64,000 bases of DNA from Cellulosilyticum lentocellum DSM 5427 (GCF_000178835.2 NC_015275.1:331001-395000); one strand, 5' to 3'. Counted from the stretch's first letter, positions 43,295 through 51,908 are shown. Numbers and translations are program-made. Notes: a model not told the origin generated them from the letters alone.

Positions 43295-44164
43295 TTAGTA
43301 CTCCAATATTTTGCCGCTATGTAATAAGGTACATTTATCTAAAAATAGTTCTATACATTTGTGAGTTGCAGTTACTCCAGTGCAATGTCCTAATGAAATG
43401 GTTTGTAACTTGAATTTGTAAAGTTCATGAAGTGTAGTATTAATGAGAGAAGGAGCAGTATTTACTAAATGCAGACCACCAATAATACCATATATTTCAT
43501 TAATACCGGTAACATCAATGGCATGTGAAATAGTATTCATTATACCTGAATGACAACAGCCAGTGATAATAAGTAGTCCCTTAGATTTTATATTTAGAAT
43601 TAAACAAGTATCATCTAAGATTTCATCAACTACTTTTTTGCCATCCACTAAATTATAGTACTTAGAATTATTGAGGCAGGGATAAGAAGTGGTTTTAATT
43701 TGTCCACTAAATAAAATGCCATCTAATAATTTAATGGGCTCTTTTGATAAAAGAAGTTTACCTTTTTTATTTATAATATCTTGTTTTGTATAAGGACAAC
43801 CAGTATATCTTAGAAATGGTATAGATGAAAAGTTTTCTTTGAACAAATCAGGGTGAGCAATAATAGGAGTTTCTTTGTCTATAGCCTCTAATATAGAAAT
43901 TAAGCCACCAGTATGATCATTATGTGCATGAGATAACATAATCATATCAATACATGAAGGTTTTATGTCTAATAAGTTCATATTATGAAAGATTGGAAGA
44001 GTGGATTGTCCTGTATCAAATAGAATATTTTTATTGACAGTATTAGAGTGTATTTCAAGAAGTAAGCAAAATCCATGTTGAGATAAAAATTGTTTTGTAA
44101 TGCCAGTATTATCATCACATAAAACTGTTAATTTGAGGCTGTCTATTGAACCAATATGTTCCAA
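43295..44164 (-). CDS. Metallo-beta-lactamase-fold hydrolase (MptE/dihydropterin phosphate synthase-like)
   Basis: A 289-residue protein with the metal site H-x-H-x-D-H (SHAHNDHTGG, about 79), GCCHSG (about 200) with its metal histidine, and a late GHCTGV (about 257). The GHCTG ending and layout match the group annotated as 7,8-dihydropterin-6-yl-methyl-4-(beta-D-ribofuranosyl)aminobenzene 5'-phosphate synthase-like proteins, usually of unknown true function in bacteria. The start codon is TTG 44164 with AAAGGAG upstream. It is divergent from the PP-loop gene across 157 nt and likely shares regulation with the island operon. Confidence 0.8.
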   Translation of the reverse strand: MEHIGSIDSLKLTVLCDDNTGITKQFLSQHGFCLLLEIHSNTVNKNILFDTGQSTLPIFHNMNLLDIKPSCIDMIMLSHAHNDHTGGLISILEAIDKETPIIAHPDLFKENFSSIPFLRYTGCPYTKQDIINKKGKLLLSKEPIKLLDGILFSGQIKTTSYPCLNNSKYYNLVDGKKVVDEILDDTCLILNIKSKGLLIITGCCHSGIMNTISHAIDVTGINEIYGIIGGLHLVNTAPSLINTTLHELYKFKLQTISLGHCTGVTATHKCIELFLDKCTLLHSGKILEY

Positions 44165-44321
44165 AATGATTCAACTCCTTTCATAAACATTATATATTAC
44201 GCGAGTAAAATTTTAAATATATAATATATTAAAAATTTAAAAAAATTTAGAGAATTATATTGCAAAATTTTTACTATTATTGTATTATTATAAAGGTTTA
44301 ATAAAAAAGGGAGGAATTGGA

Positions 44322-45179
44322 ATGAGTTTACTTAAAGGAATGTGTGAATCGGAAGGTTTGTATGAAATATTTTCTAATACTATTAATGAGTATAAAATGT
44401 TAGAAAACATTGAGAAAATAATATTTCTATTCTCAGGAGGAAAGGATGCTACGTTAGGTTTATATTTTATGGATAAATACATAAAGGAAAAACAGTTAAA
44501 TGTTAAATTAGAAGCATTAATGGTAACATATCCAAAGCATGTATATTATTTAGAAGATGAATCTGAAGCAGAGTGTTTTATTAAAACAAAGGAGTTCTGG
44601 AATGAATTAGGTGTTGACTTGAAAGTATTTGATTCAGATCAAGAAGATTTAAAAGATGGCGAAATAAGAGGGTGTAGAATTTGTAAAGGTGCTAGAAAAC
44701 AAATCGTAGATACTTATTTAGATAAAGTATCTAAAGAGTCAAAAACAGCAGTAGTTACAGGGTATACTTTATATGACGTGCTTGCGTATTTAGATGAAAT
44801 TAGTTTAGTTTCTAACTATAACTTTAATATTAATGAACTTAAGGAGCAGAATGCAATTAATCGGATACAAAATTGTCTTCATAAAATGAAGGCTAAAGAG
44901 GAGTTGCCTAATGGTTTAACTATTATTAGACCATTAATATGTATGCATGAAGATGATATTATGGATGTTATAAAAAAAGCACACATGCCATATATTAATA
45001 GACCATGTAAAGTATCAGATAGTAAACATAAAAGAGAATATTTCAAAGTACTAAATACCGTAGGAACTATAAATAATGTATCCTATAAAGGGGTACTAGA
45101 TTTTTTGGATAAAGTGAGTATTGAATTACCTTATACATTTACTGATATAGAGTATGAAAACTACTTTACAGATTGCTAA
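44322..45179 (+). CDS. PP-loop ATPase with a TtcA-like iron-sulfur cysteine pattern
   Basis: A 285-residue protein of the adenine-nucleotide alpha-hydrolase superfamily. The PP-loop is FLFSGGKDATLG (SGGKDA 38-43; the usual Ser is Ala). C118-R-I-C121-K-G-A-R-K resembles the C-x2-C-x3-R segment of TtcA, and NRPC229 could supply a third ligand for a [4Fe-4S] cluster. That pattern belongs to enzymes moving sulfur onto tRNA or removing it from thio-bases. I infer a sulfur-transfer or desulfidase role; the substrate is unknown. I use ATG 44322 behind GGGAGG; the frame extends to 44280. It leads a four-gene operon. Confidence 0.72.
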   Translation: MSLLKGMCESEGLYEIFSNTINEYKMLENIEKIIFLFSGGKDATLGLYFMDKYIKEKQLNVKLEALMVTYPKHVYYLEDESEAECFIKTKEFWNELGVDLKVFDSDQEDLKDGEIRGCRICKGARKQIVDTYLDKVSKESKTAVVTGYTLYDVLAYLDEISLVSNYNFNINELKEQNAINRIQNCLHKMKAKEELPNGLTIIRPLICMHEDDIMDVIKKAHMPYINRPCKVSDSKHKREYFKVLNTVGTINNVSYKGVLDFLDKVSIELPYTFTDIEYENYFTDC

Positions 45180-45212
45180 TGATTTTGTAAGAAATCTAGG
45201 AGGTAATAGATT

Positions 45213-46685
45213 ATGAGTACTAAAAGAAAGATAAAAGAAGTAGCTTTTTTAGCATTAGGTGTAGGAATTTTCGTGCCTATATGGGGAACATTTCATCAAT
45301 TTATAGGGGTTAATAGAGCTTGGATAGGCTTCATCTCAGCAGCGGTTTTTTTTGCGGCAGGGCATCAATTGAAAGATGCAATTAATATAACATTAACTCA
45401 TATTCTGGGATTAGGATGGGGAGTGGCTGTATTAACATTGATGAACAGACCAGAGGTGCAAGAAGGAAATACACTACTACTTTCCTTTGTGATATTATGC
45501 GTATTTGGAATATTATCTGTAATAGTAACAAATATAGGAATTAAGCTATTATCTCATACACCTTCATTATTTTCGGGGTGGGCAATAGGTTTTGCTACTT
45601 TAGGAGGTGTTGCAGTAGACGAATGGCAAACTATATGCATTGATGTAATTGGTGCTTTGATTATTGGTATATGGTTTGTAGGAGTAGGTATATCACAATT
45701 TCAATCTTTTTTAATTAAGCTTTCAAACAAAGGGAAAGAAGAGGGCGTACCATTAGAGAAGCAAGACAAGGATGTTACACAGAAAGAAAATAGTAATATA
45801 GCTAATCAGATTATTAAGAATAAAGAGCAGAGAGTTGTAGTTAATTATACTGAGGATAAGATTGCAAGATATACTAAAGCATTTAATAGTACAGCTGATA
45901 TGCCTATAGCCAATAAAAGCGAAGATAAGTTTGAAGAAATCACAGAGCTTAGGAGAGAAATCATTGACTTGAAAGATATAATGGCAAATAGTAGTAGTAA
46001 AGGATATAGTAGTCAAAGTATTGATGCCGTTTCTGTTAAAATTATTGGCATTTGTGGTAGCCCACATAAGAAAGGAAGTACTATTGAATATTTAAAAGAA
46101 GCACTTAGAGCCGCAGAAAGTTTAGGAAATGTATCTATAGAGTTAATAGAACTTTCAGGTAAAGAAATAAAACCTTGTATGGGATGCAAGAGTGATAAGT
46201 GTTATGGGACATGTAGAATAAACGATTATATGCAAGAAATTTATCCCAAGTTAAGAGAGTGTGATGGTATTATATTAGGCTCTCCATCATATTTTGGAAC
46301 CTTTACAAGTCAGCTTAAATTATTAATAGATAGATTAAGAGTTATGAGACATACAGATTTTGAATTAGGTAATAAAGTTATTGGAACACTAGCAGTAGCA
46401 GGTCGACGTCATGGAGGACAGGAAATTACAAATATTGATTTAATGCAATCTATGATGAGACATAATACAATTATTGTTAATGATGGAACAGCGGTTTGTC
46501 AACTAGGAGCTACAGGATGGTCACATACCTTTGATGACCCAAATGTGAAAGGGGAAGATGATTATTATGGCATGCAAACTGCTGTAGGAGTGGGAAAGCG
46601 AGTCGCAGAAATTGCCAAGGTGATTAAAGGTAGTGGTTTACAAAGAACCACATATGAGTACGACCCTAAAATTGGTAAAAGGTAA
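45213..46685 (+). CDS. Fusion of DUF1097 membrane domain with an FMN-dependent flavoprotein
   Basis: A 490-residue protein. Residues 1-165 are a five-to-six-helix DUF1097-type membrane domain (GFISAAVFFAAGHQLKDAINI, less its last residue in length, is typical). Residues about 166-270 form a charged linker. Residues about 273-490 are a flavodoxin-fold NAD(P)H:FMN oxidoreductase: GICGSPHKKGST phosphate loop, then C-M-G-C-x4-C-x3-C, then ILGSPSYFGTFTSQLKLLIDR. The compact cysteine set could hold an iron-sulfur cluster, as in iron-sulfur flavoproteins. The fusion suggests membrane-coupled electron transfer. RBS AGGAGG precedes ATG 45213, 33 nt after the PP-loop gene. Confidence 0.82.
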   Translation: MSTKRKIKEVAFLALGVGIFVPIWGTFHQFIGVNRAWIGFISAAVFFAAGHQLKDAINITLTHILGLGWGVAVLTLMNRPEVQEGNTLLLSFVILCVFGILSVIVTNIGIKLLSHTPSLFSGWAIGFATLGGVAVDEWQTICIDVIGALIIGIWFVGVGISQFQSFLIKLSNKGKEEGVPLEKQDKDVTQKENSNIANQIIKNKEQRVVVNYTEDKIARYTKAFNSTADMPIANKSEDKFEEITELRREIIDLKDIMANSSSKGYSSQSIDAVSVKIIGICGSPHKKGSTIEYLKEALRAAESLGNVSIELIELSGKEIKPCMGCKSDKCYGTCRINDYMQEIYPKLRECDGIILGSPSYFGTFTSQLKLLIDRLRVMRHTDFELGNKVIGTLAVAGRRHGGQEITNIDLMQSMMRHNTIIVNDGTAVCQLGATGWSHTFDDPNVKGEDDYYGMQTAVGVGKRVAEIAKVIKGSGLQRTTYEYDPKIGKR

Positions 46686-46778
46686 AAATAATGCTATTCT
46701 GAGAATTATAAATTCAAGGTATTAGGAGGAGATTGCTATGATTATTTTTTTTGTAGTGCGGTTATCATAATAATTTTA

Positions 46779-47840
46779 TTGATATATTTGTTTGTATTTA
46801 GATGGAGTATTAGTATACCAGATTATATGGCTGCAAGACACTATAGATTTGGTAAACCATCATCCGATAAACCATTAAGTGGAAGTCGGGTTGTGGTAAT
46901 TCCGTCAATAGATCACCTTATTATGATAGATCAAAGGATTCAGAAAAGTACTTTGGAAAATATTTCTGTGTTAACTAAAGAACGTCAAGCTATGAAAATC
47001 TCAGCTACTTTAATTTGGAAAACGCAGAATGCAGCAGTTACAATAGAAAATATTAAGCCGGAAGATATAGAACCAACATTTTTTAAAATTATTGAAGCTG
47101 TTATAAAAAATGAGTGTTCGAAAATGTCTGTAGATCAAATACTTGAAAATAGGTCACTTTTATCTAAAAATCTTAATTATACTTTAAAAGAAACAACTGA
47201 CAGTTGGGGGATTACTATATCATCTGTCAACATTTCTAACTTAACTGTAGTTAATGATAATTTTATGAAAAATATGGCATTACCAAAACAAATTGAGATG
47301 GAGAGACAGGTTAAGTTAGCAGAGTTAGAGAAAGAATTAACTATCGAGCTAAAAGATATTGAAAAAAGAACAAAGTCAAAATTAGCAGAGTTAGAAGCTC
47401 AAAAAGTGGTAGGAGAAGAAAAAGAAAAGGTATCTACTTTCCTTGAAAAGGCTGAAAAAGAAAGAGTTAAAATAATCCAACTTTTGCAAAAGGAAGTTGA
47501 ACAGGTTAATTCAGATATAGAGCAAATAAAAGAGAGTACCATTATAGCTAATGAATCAGAAAGAATAAAAGCTAATATGATAGCAGAAGCAGAAGGCTTA
47601 GCTGAGAGATTTAAGATTATAGACGGATATTCTAATAAGACACTCAATTATGAATTTATCAAGTTATTGCCTGATATTTATAAGAATGTAAAAATGGGGG
47701 ATATAACGTTATTTCAAAATGCCTCACAAGATAAGAACTTTGATTTGTATAGTTATCTAACATCAGCAATTTCTACAATAATACCTAATAAGGAAGTGGT
47801 TGAGAAAAATATAGGAGAAATTATTGCTACAGATGAATAA
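46779..47840 (+). CDS. SPFH/band-7 protein, N-terminus interrupted at a T8 tract
   Basis: A band-7 (prohibitin/HflC-like) domain (residues about 20-150) is followed by a long charged coiled coil (about 160-275) and a C-terminal domain. SPFH proteins scaffold membrane microdomains. The open frame begins at TTG 46779 without a ribosome site. A perfect site (AGGAGGAG) instead precedes ATG 46738 in another frame, which stops at 46768-46770. One extra T in the T8 run (46745-46752) would join them and add the missing membrane anchor (MIIFFCSAVIIIILLIYLF). So the gene is phase-variable, needs ribosomal slippage, is newly broken, or carries a sequencing error. Confidence 0.8.
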   Translation: MIYLFVFRWSISIPDYMAARHYRFGKPSSDKPLSGSRVVVIPSIDHLIMIDQRIQKSTLENISVLTKERQAMKISATLIWKTQNAAVTIENIKPEDIEPTFFKIIEAVIKNECSKMSVDQILENRSLLSKNLNYTLKETTDSWGITISSVNISNLTVVNDNFMKNMALPKQIEMERQVKLAELEKELTIELKDIEKRTKSKLAELEAQKVVGEEKEKVSTFLEKAEKERVKIIQLLQKEVEQVNSDIEQIKESTIIANESERIKANMIAEAEGLAERFKIIDGYSNKTLNYEFIKLLPDIYKNVKMGDITLFQNASQDKNFDLYSYLTSAISTIIPNKEVVEKNIGEIIATDE

Positions 47841-47918
47841 GTAAATAGTTGATTACTGGTATTAGTAATCAGGTTATTTAATATAATATAATATATTCTA
47901 ATTTAGGAGGAAGTAAAA

Positions 47919-48257
47919 ATGGAAAATCATATTATTAATGATGGGCAGTTTATTAAACATCCAACACAGGAGGGAGTTTTTATGAAACACTTTTTCTGTA
48001 GTGCAGACAACGAATGTCTAAATAATTTAGAAGTAAGGATTATCCCAGGATTTATGATCGCGCCACATGTTCATGAAAATTCATCAGAATTTTTCTATGC
48101 TGTAGAAGGAATAGGGGAATTTTTAGATGGTGAAGAGTGGAGATCTTTTAAAAAAGGAGACGCATTTAAAGCCCCTAAAGGTATGCAGCATGGAATAAAA
48201 AATATAGGAAATGAGACTTTAGTATTATTCTCAACATTTAGTCCCGCGTCAAGATAA
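47919..48257 (+). CDS. Small cupin-domain protein
   Basis: A 112-residue single-domain cupin. Motif 1 is APHVHENSSEFFYAVEGIG (about residue 48) and motif 2 is KAPKGMQHGIKNIG (about 86), which supply two or three histidines and a glutamate for a metal. Such proteins bind small molecules or act as isomerases/dioxygenases. RBS TAGGAGGA precedes ATG 47919. It closes the island operon, 78 nt after the SPFH gene. Confidence 0.85.
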   Translation: MENHIINDGQFIKHPTQEGVFMKHFFCSADNECLNNLEVRIIPGFMIAPHVHENSSEFFYAVEGIGEFLDGEEWRSFKKGDAFKAPKGMQHGIKNIGNETLVLFSTFSPASR

Positions 48258-48283
48258 TATATACATAAGTTATTAATAAATAA

Positions 48284-48454
48284 TAAGATGTTGAATTTAT
48301 GAAAATAGTTAGGATATCCTAGTATAGTAGGATGACTTATATCGTATTCTTTACCTTTAGGTGTATCATCATGAAAGTATCTGAGAATGTGTGCAAAACA
48401 GCAACTTCTTTTAATGTTTTCCACGTCATTGTACCTAGTATAAGAATATGTCAT
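48284..48454 (-). pseudogene. IS66 TnpC fragment, right side of the island
   Basis: The minus strand reads RYNDVENIKRSCCFAHILRY followed by FHDDTPKGKEYDISHP. This matches the IS66 transposase region around DGY-x2-Y-x-GCWAH-x-RR-F and PKG-EYD-S. An ORF over 48095-48454 extends into the cupin gene's antisense and is not itself a gene. Confidence 0.65.
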
Positions 48455-48473
48455 TAGTTAAAAAGGGTTATAA

Positions 48474-48647
48474 AAAAATTACACAGAATATGCTTTTGTA
48501 GTAGGTAATTCCAAAATAGAAACCTTACAAGAGGCAGGGATTCAGAATTGTGAAGTTGTTTATCCGGAGAGAGATATGGCCTTAAGAGTAGCTAAGAGAA
48601 TAGTAACTGCAAAGAAAGAAAGCATAGAAGAATTTGAGAATCACTAG
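48474..48647 (+). pseudogene. Collapsed second copy of ktrA
   Basis: Three separate parts of ktrA (41184-41263, 41397-41458 and 41668-41703) are joined in order into one open frame reading YTEYAFVV, then ETLQEAGIQNCEVV, YPERDMALRVAKRIV and KKESIEEFENH plus TAG. Both internal deletions keep the frame; the first lies at matching GAAGT-GTT strings. There is no start codon, and a stop lies just upstream at 48471. Divergence from ktrA is several percent. Confidence 0.85.
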
Positions 48648-48778
48648 AAGCTTTTGAGATTTTATGAAAAAATCTAATAATAAACACTAACTTATCATAA
48701 AACCATCACTTTAGGACTGTAGACTAATAACAAGTAAGAAATATTACTTTTTCATACACTCCTCTATAAAATAATAAA

Positions 48779-48828
48779 GAAACGGTCGACTTAAGAAGCA
48801 ATAAGCCACTTCTTAAATCGACCGTTTC
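48779..48828. terminator. Strong hairpin between the island and the MATE gene
   Basis: GAAACGGTCGACTTAAGAAG (48779-48798) pairs with CTTCTTAAATCGACCGTTTC (48809-48828), followed by ATTTTG. It probably ends transcription entering from the island. Apart from the IS66 and ktrA remnants, 48,258-48,976 is otherwise empty. Confidence 0.65.
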
Positions 48829-48976
48829 ATTTTGAAAAAGAATGCATTTTCATTACTTGCATAAAAGTAGTGGGGTTGAATTTATAAAAAGATAAGCTTG
48901 AATTTGATGAAACGAAGTTCTACAATAGTCTGGTGAGTAAAATTTTGGAGTATTTTGTAGAGTAGGAGTATGTAAT

Positions 48977-50338
48977 ATGGGAGCAGTATGTAAGACTAAT
49001 AAAGAAGTTTGGAGAAGCTATTTAAGCTACTTATTACCTACTGTCGTGGGAATGGTAACTTATAGCTTATATTGTTTGGCGGATGTCTTATTTGTATCTT
49101 TAGGTGTAGGGAGTGATGGGTTAGCAGCCCTTAATATATCACTACCTATTTTCACGATTTATTCGTGTATTGCCATTTTGATTGGAGTAGGCGCTTCAGT
49201 TACAATGACTATTTGCAAGGGAGAGGGAGATAGTAAAACAGCTAGTAAGGTTTTAACCATGGCTGTTGTAAGTATAGGCATTATTGGGAGCATTTTAATG
49301 GTACTAAGCATTATTTTTGTTAAACCCATAGCTACTATCTTAGGGGCTAATAAGGAGATTTTAGAACCAGCCATAGGCTATTTGAAACCTGTTACTTGGG
49401 GTGTTTTGTTTTATATGCTTTGTGGTGTTTTGACGGTACTAGTAAGAAGCGATGGTAACCCTAAATTGGTAATGATAGCTGGTGTGATTGGTAATTTGAT
49501 TAATATTGCCTTGGATTATATATTCATTATACCAATGAAGATGGGTACTTTTGGAGCTGGTCTTGCTACAGCTATTGGATTTTCTATTAGTATGGTGATT
49601 TTATGGTTTCATTTCATATTAAAAAAGAATTCCGTAAGTTTCATTAAAGATTTTTGGGATAAAGAGCTCTTTAAGAGAATGTTTAATAATGGTGGTGGTG
49701 CTTGTATATTAGAGATTTCTACAGGTATGACTATTTTTATGATTAATATAGCGCTTATGAAGATTAGCGGAGCTACTGCGGTAGCTATTTATAGTGTTAT
49801 TTCTAATATAGCCTTTATTGCAAAAGGCATGTTTGGAGGAATGGCACAAGCTAGTCAGCCTATTGTCAGTATGCATTATGGGCTTAAAGAATATGATACA
49901 GTTAAAGTAGTCCATCGTTATGCTATGTGGGTAGCTGGAATGGCAGGTCTTATAACCTGGATTGTTATAGGGCTGTTTTCAGGCGAAATAACAGCATGGT
50001 TAGTGGATTCTGAGATACATATTATTAAGCAAGGACAGGTTGCTATTTGCACTTATTTAATGTCTTTTTCTTTTATGGGATTAAATACAATTCTTATGTA
50101 TTATTTTCAGTCCTTGGAAAGACCTATTTATTCAGGAATTATGTCTTTTACAAGGGGCATAGGGCTAATCTTTATATTGCTTTTAATACTACCAAGACTA
50201 TGGGGGGAGTTAGGGGTGTGGCTAGTACTACCTGTTGCAGAAATGATTACCTTTGTAATTTTCTTTATCATTAGAAAAAAACAAGTGGATGGTCAGCTCA
50301 ATATTCTAAAGGAATCTCGTGCTTTGCATGCGGTATAA
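48977..50338 (+). CDS. MATE-family multidrug efflux transporter
   Basis: A 453-residue, 12-helix Na+- or H+-driven exporter of the MatE family. It starts with LLPTVVGMVTYSLYCLADVLF and has two homologous six-helix halves; the second contains GGMAQASQPIVSMHYG near residue 292, the conserved Q-P-x-x-S/G-x-x-Y-G motif. Drug or metabolite substrates cannot be predicted. RBS TAGGAG precedes ATG 48977. It is monocistronic, with its own terminator at 50435-50482. Confidence 0.9.
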   Translation: MGAVCKTNKEVWRSYLSYLLPTVVGMVTYSLYCLADVLFVSLGVGSDGLAALNISLPIFTIYSCIAILIGVGASVTMTICKGEGDSKTASKVLTMAVVSIGIIGSILMVLSIIFVKPIATILGANKEILEPAIGYLKPVTWGVLFYMLCGVLTVLVRSDGNPKLVMIAGVIGNLINIALDYIFIIPMKMGTFGAGLATAIGFSISMVILWFHFILKKNSVSFIKDFWDKELFKRMFNNGGGACILEISTGMTIFMINIALMKISGATAVAIYSVISNIAFIAKGMFGGMAQASQPIVSMHYGLKEYDTVKVVHRYAMWVAGMAGLITWIVIGLFSGEITAWLVDSEIHIIKQGQVAICTYLMSFSFMGLNTILMYYFQSLERPIYSGIMSFTRGIGLIFILLLILPRLWGELGVWLVLPVAEMITFVIFFIIRKKQVDGQLNILKESRALHAV

Positions 50339-50434
50339 AATTAAAAAATAATAGAAAAATATGTCGATTTATTTATAAATTTGTAAAAAATATATATAGA
50401 TTTTTGAAAAAAGAGAGACTATACTAAATGTAAC

Positions 50435-50482
50435 AAATGGCAATGGCGCCTAGGTTAATCCTAGATACCATTGCCATTTTTT
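50435..50482 (+). terminator. Terminator of the MATE gene
   Basis: AAATGGCAATGG pairs with CCATTGCCATTT (50468-50479) around an inner CTAGG/CCTAG stem, followed by TTTTTT. Confidence 0.8.
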
Positions 50483-50537
50483 CGTTCGTTGGCCAACGAT
50501 GAAATAAATTAATCTTAAGTTAATAGGAGGAATGGTT

Positions 50538-51020
50538 ATGTCAATGATGCCAATGTCAAACGCTGATTATTTAGAAAGAGTTCAATATGCAGAGGAATTA
50601 GCAAGTATAGATAAAGCAAGGAAAGAAAAGGGTTTAACTTTTGAAGCATTAGCAGAAAAGGTAGGTGTTAATAAGGTTTGGCTTACAAGTGCCTTAAAGG
50701 GACAACAATGGGTTCCTGAAGAGTATTGTACTAAAATTGCTGAAGCCTTAGGCTTAACAATGGAGACTGTGGGTGTATTAAACAACCATCCCTATAAAGG
50801 AAATACAGACCCTATCTTATATAGATTACATGAGGTACTTGATACATATGGTCCAGCTATCAAAGAGATTATTCATGAAAAGGGTGGAAATGGTATTATG
50901 AGTGCCATTGATTTTGGGATAGATGTGGATATTCAAAAAGATCCAAAGGGAGACCGTGTTATCATTACTTGGAATGGTAAGTTACTGCCTTACAGTAAGC
51001 AAGGTAAATACCCTTGGTAA
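50538..51020 (+). CDS. cynS: Cyanate hydratase (cyanase)
   Basis: A 160-residue decameric enzyme converting cyanate and bicarbonate to CO2 and ammonia. The N-terminal helical domain contains LTFEALAEKVGVNKVWLTSAL; the C-terminal catalytic domain contains YRLHEVLDTYG and HEKGGNGIMSAIDF. With ATG 50538 as start (8 nt after AGGAGG), the catalytic residues are R96, E99 and S122, exactly the E. coli numbering; ATG 50532 is too close to the ribosome site. A short C-terminal extension (SKQGKYPW) is present. It is followed by an FNT channel in the same orientation. Confidence 0.95.
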   Translation: MSMMPMSNADYLERVQYAEELASIDKARKEKGLTFEALAEKVGVNKVWLTSALKGQQWVPEEYCTKIAEALGLTMETVGVLNNHPYKGNTDPILYRLHEVLDTYGPAIKEIIHEKGGNGIMSAIDFGIDVDIQKDPKGDRVIITWNGKLLPYSKQGKYPW

Positions 51021-51082
51021 AATACTTATAACTCAGGTAGAAAACATTTTCTAGCTGAGTTTATCATATAGGAGGGAAAAGT

Positions 51083-51895
51083 ATGGAACTAGTAACGATA
51101 AATAAAATAGCAAATTTGGCTAAAGTAAAAGTTGATTTTGCTAAAGAAAGTTTTATTAAATGTTTTATTTATTCTATGTTTGCAGGTGCATTTATAGGGC
51201 TAGGCATTTCACTTATTTTTTCCATAGGTGCTCCTATTGCAAATAGCGAATACTTAGGTGGATTAACAAAGCTGGTAATGGGTGCCTCTTTTGGGATTGC
51301 TTTATCATTAGTAGTAATGTGTGGCTGTGATTTGTTTACAGGAAATACCTTGTTTTTAACTGTGGGTGGTTTGCAGAAAACGGTTAAATGGAGAGAGGTA
51401 ATCTATGTATGGTGTGTTAATATACTAGGGAATCTTTGTGGTTCATTGCTTATTGCATATCTTATGAAACTCACTGGACTTTTAGATGGAGAGGTGTTTG
51501 GTAAATTTGTGGTAACTATGAGCGCAGGGAAAATTGCACCATCTTTTTCGGCTCTAGTTTTTAGAGGTGTTCTTTGTAATATTTGTGTATGCTTATCTTT
51601 GTGGTGTGCACAGAAGTTACAATCTGAATCAGGTAAATTAATTATGATTTGGTGGTGCTTATTTGCTTTTATAGGTATAGGTTTAGAACATAGTGTAGCT
51701 AATATGACTTTATTAGCTTTGGGCATTTTTTCACCATATGCGACAGAGACTGTAAATTGGGGAGGTTATCTTTCTAACCTTATTCCAGTTATTATAGGTA
51801 ATATATTGGGTGGAGCTATATTCGTAGCACTTCCTTACTGGTTTGTTTCTCAGAAAAAAGGGGTAGTGGTTGAAGAAGCCAATGTCGCAAGATAA
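51083..51895 (+). CDS. Formate/nitrite transporter (FNT) family channel
   Basis: A 270-residue six-helix protein of the FocA/NirC family, which moves small monovalent anions through pentameric channels. The opening FIKCFIYSMFAGAFIGLGI, the re-entrant-loop region GCDLFTGNTLF and the conserved central histidine in GLEHSVANM are present. It lies 62 nt after cynS with no terminator between. Because cyanase uses cyanate and bicarbonate, the channel may import cyanate or handle a related anion; this is inference. RBS TAGGAGGG precedes ATG 51083. Confidence 0.9.
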   Translation: MELVTINKIANLAKVKVDFAKESFIKCFIYSMFAGAFIGLGISLIFSIGAPIANSEYLGGLTKLVMGASFGIALSLVVMCGCDLFTGNTLFLTVGGLQKTVKWREVIYVWCVNILGNLCGSLLIAYLMKLTGLLDGEVFGKFVVTMSAGKIAPSFSALVFRGVLCNICVCLSLWCAQKLQSESGKLIMIWWCLFAFIGIGLEHSVANMTLLALGIFSPYATETVNWGGYLSNLIPVIIGNILGGAIFVALPYWFVSQKKGVVVEEANVAR

Positions 51896-51908
51896 TTTAT
51901 TCTATATA

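Noticed and set aside
48095-48454. 119-codon minus-strand ORF treated as one gene
   Set aside because: Its first part is IS66 transposase remnant and the rest is antisense to the cupin gene; annotated only as a remnant.
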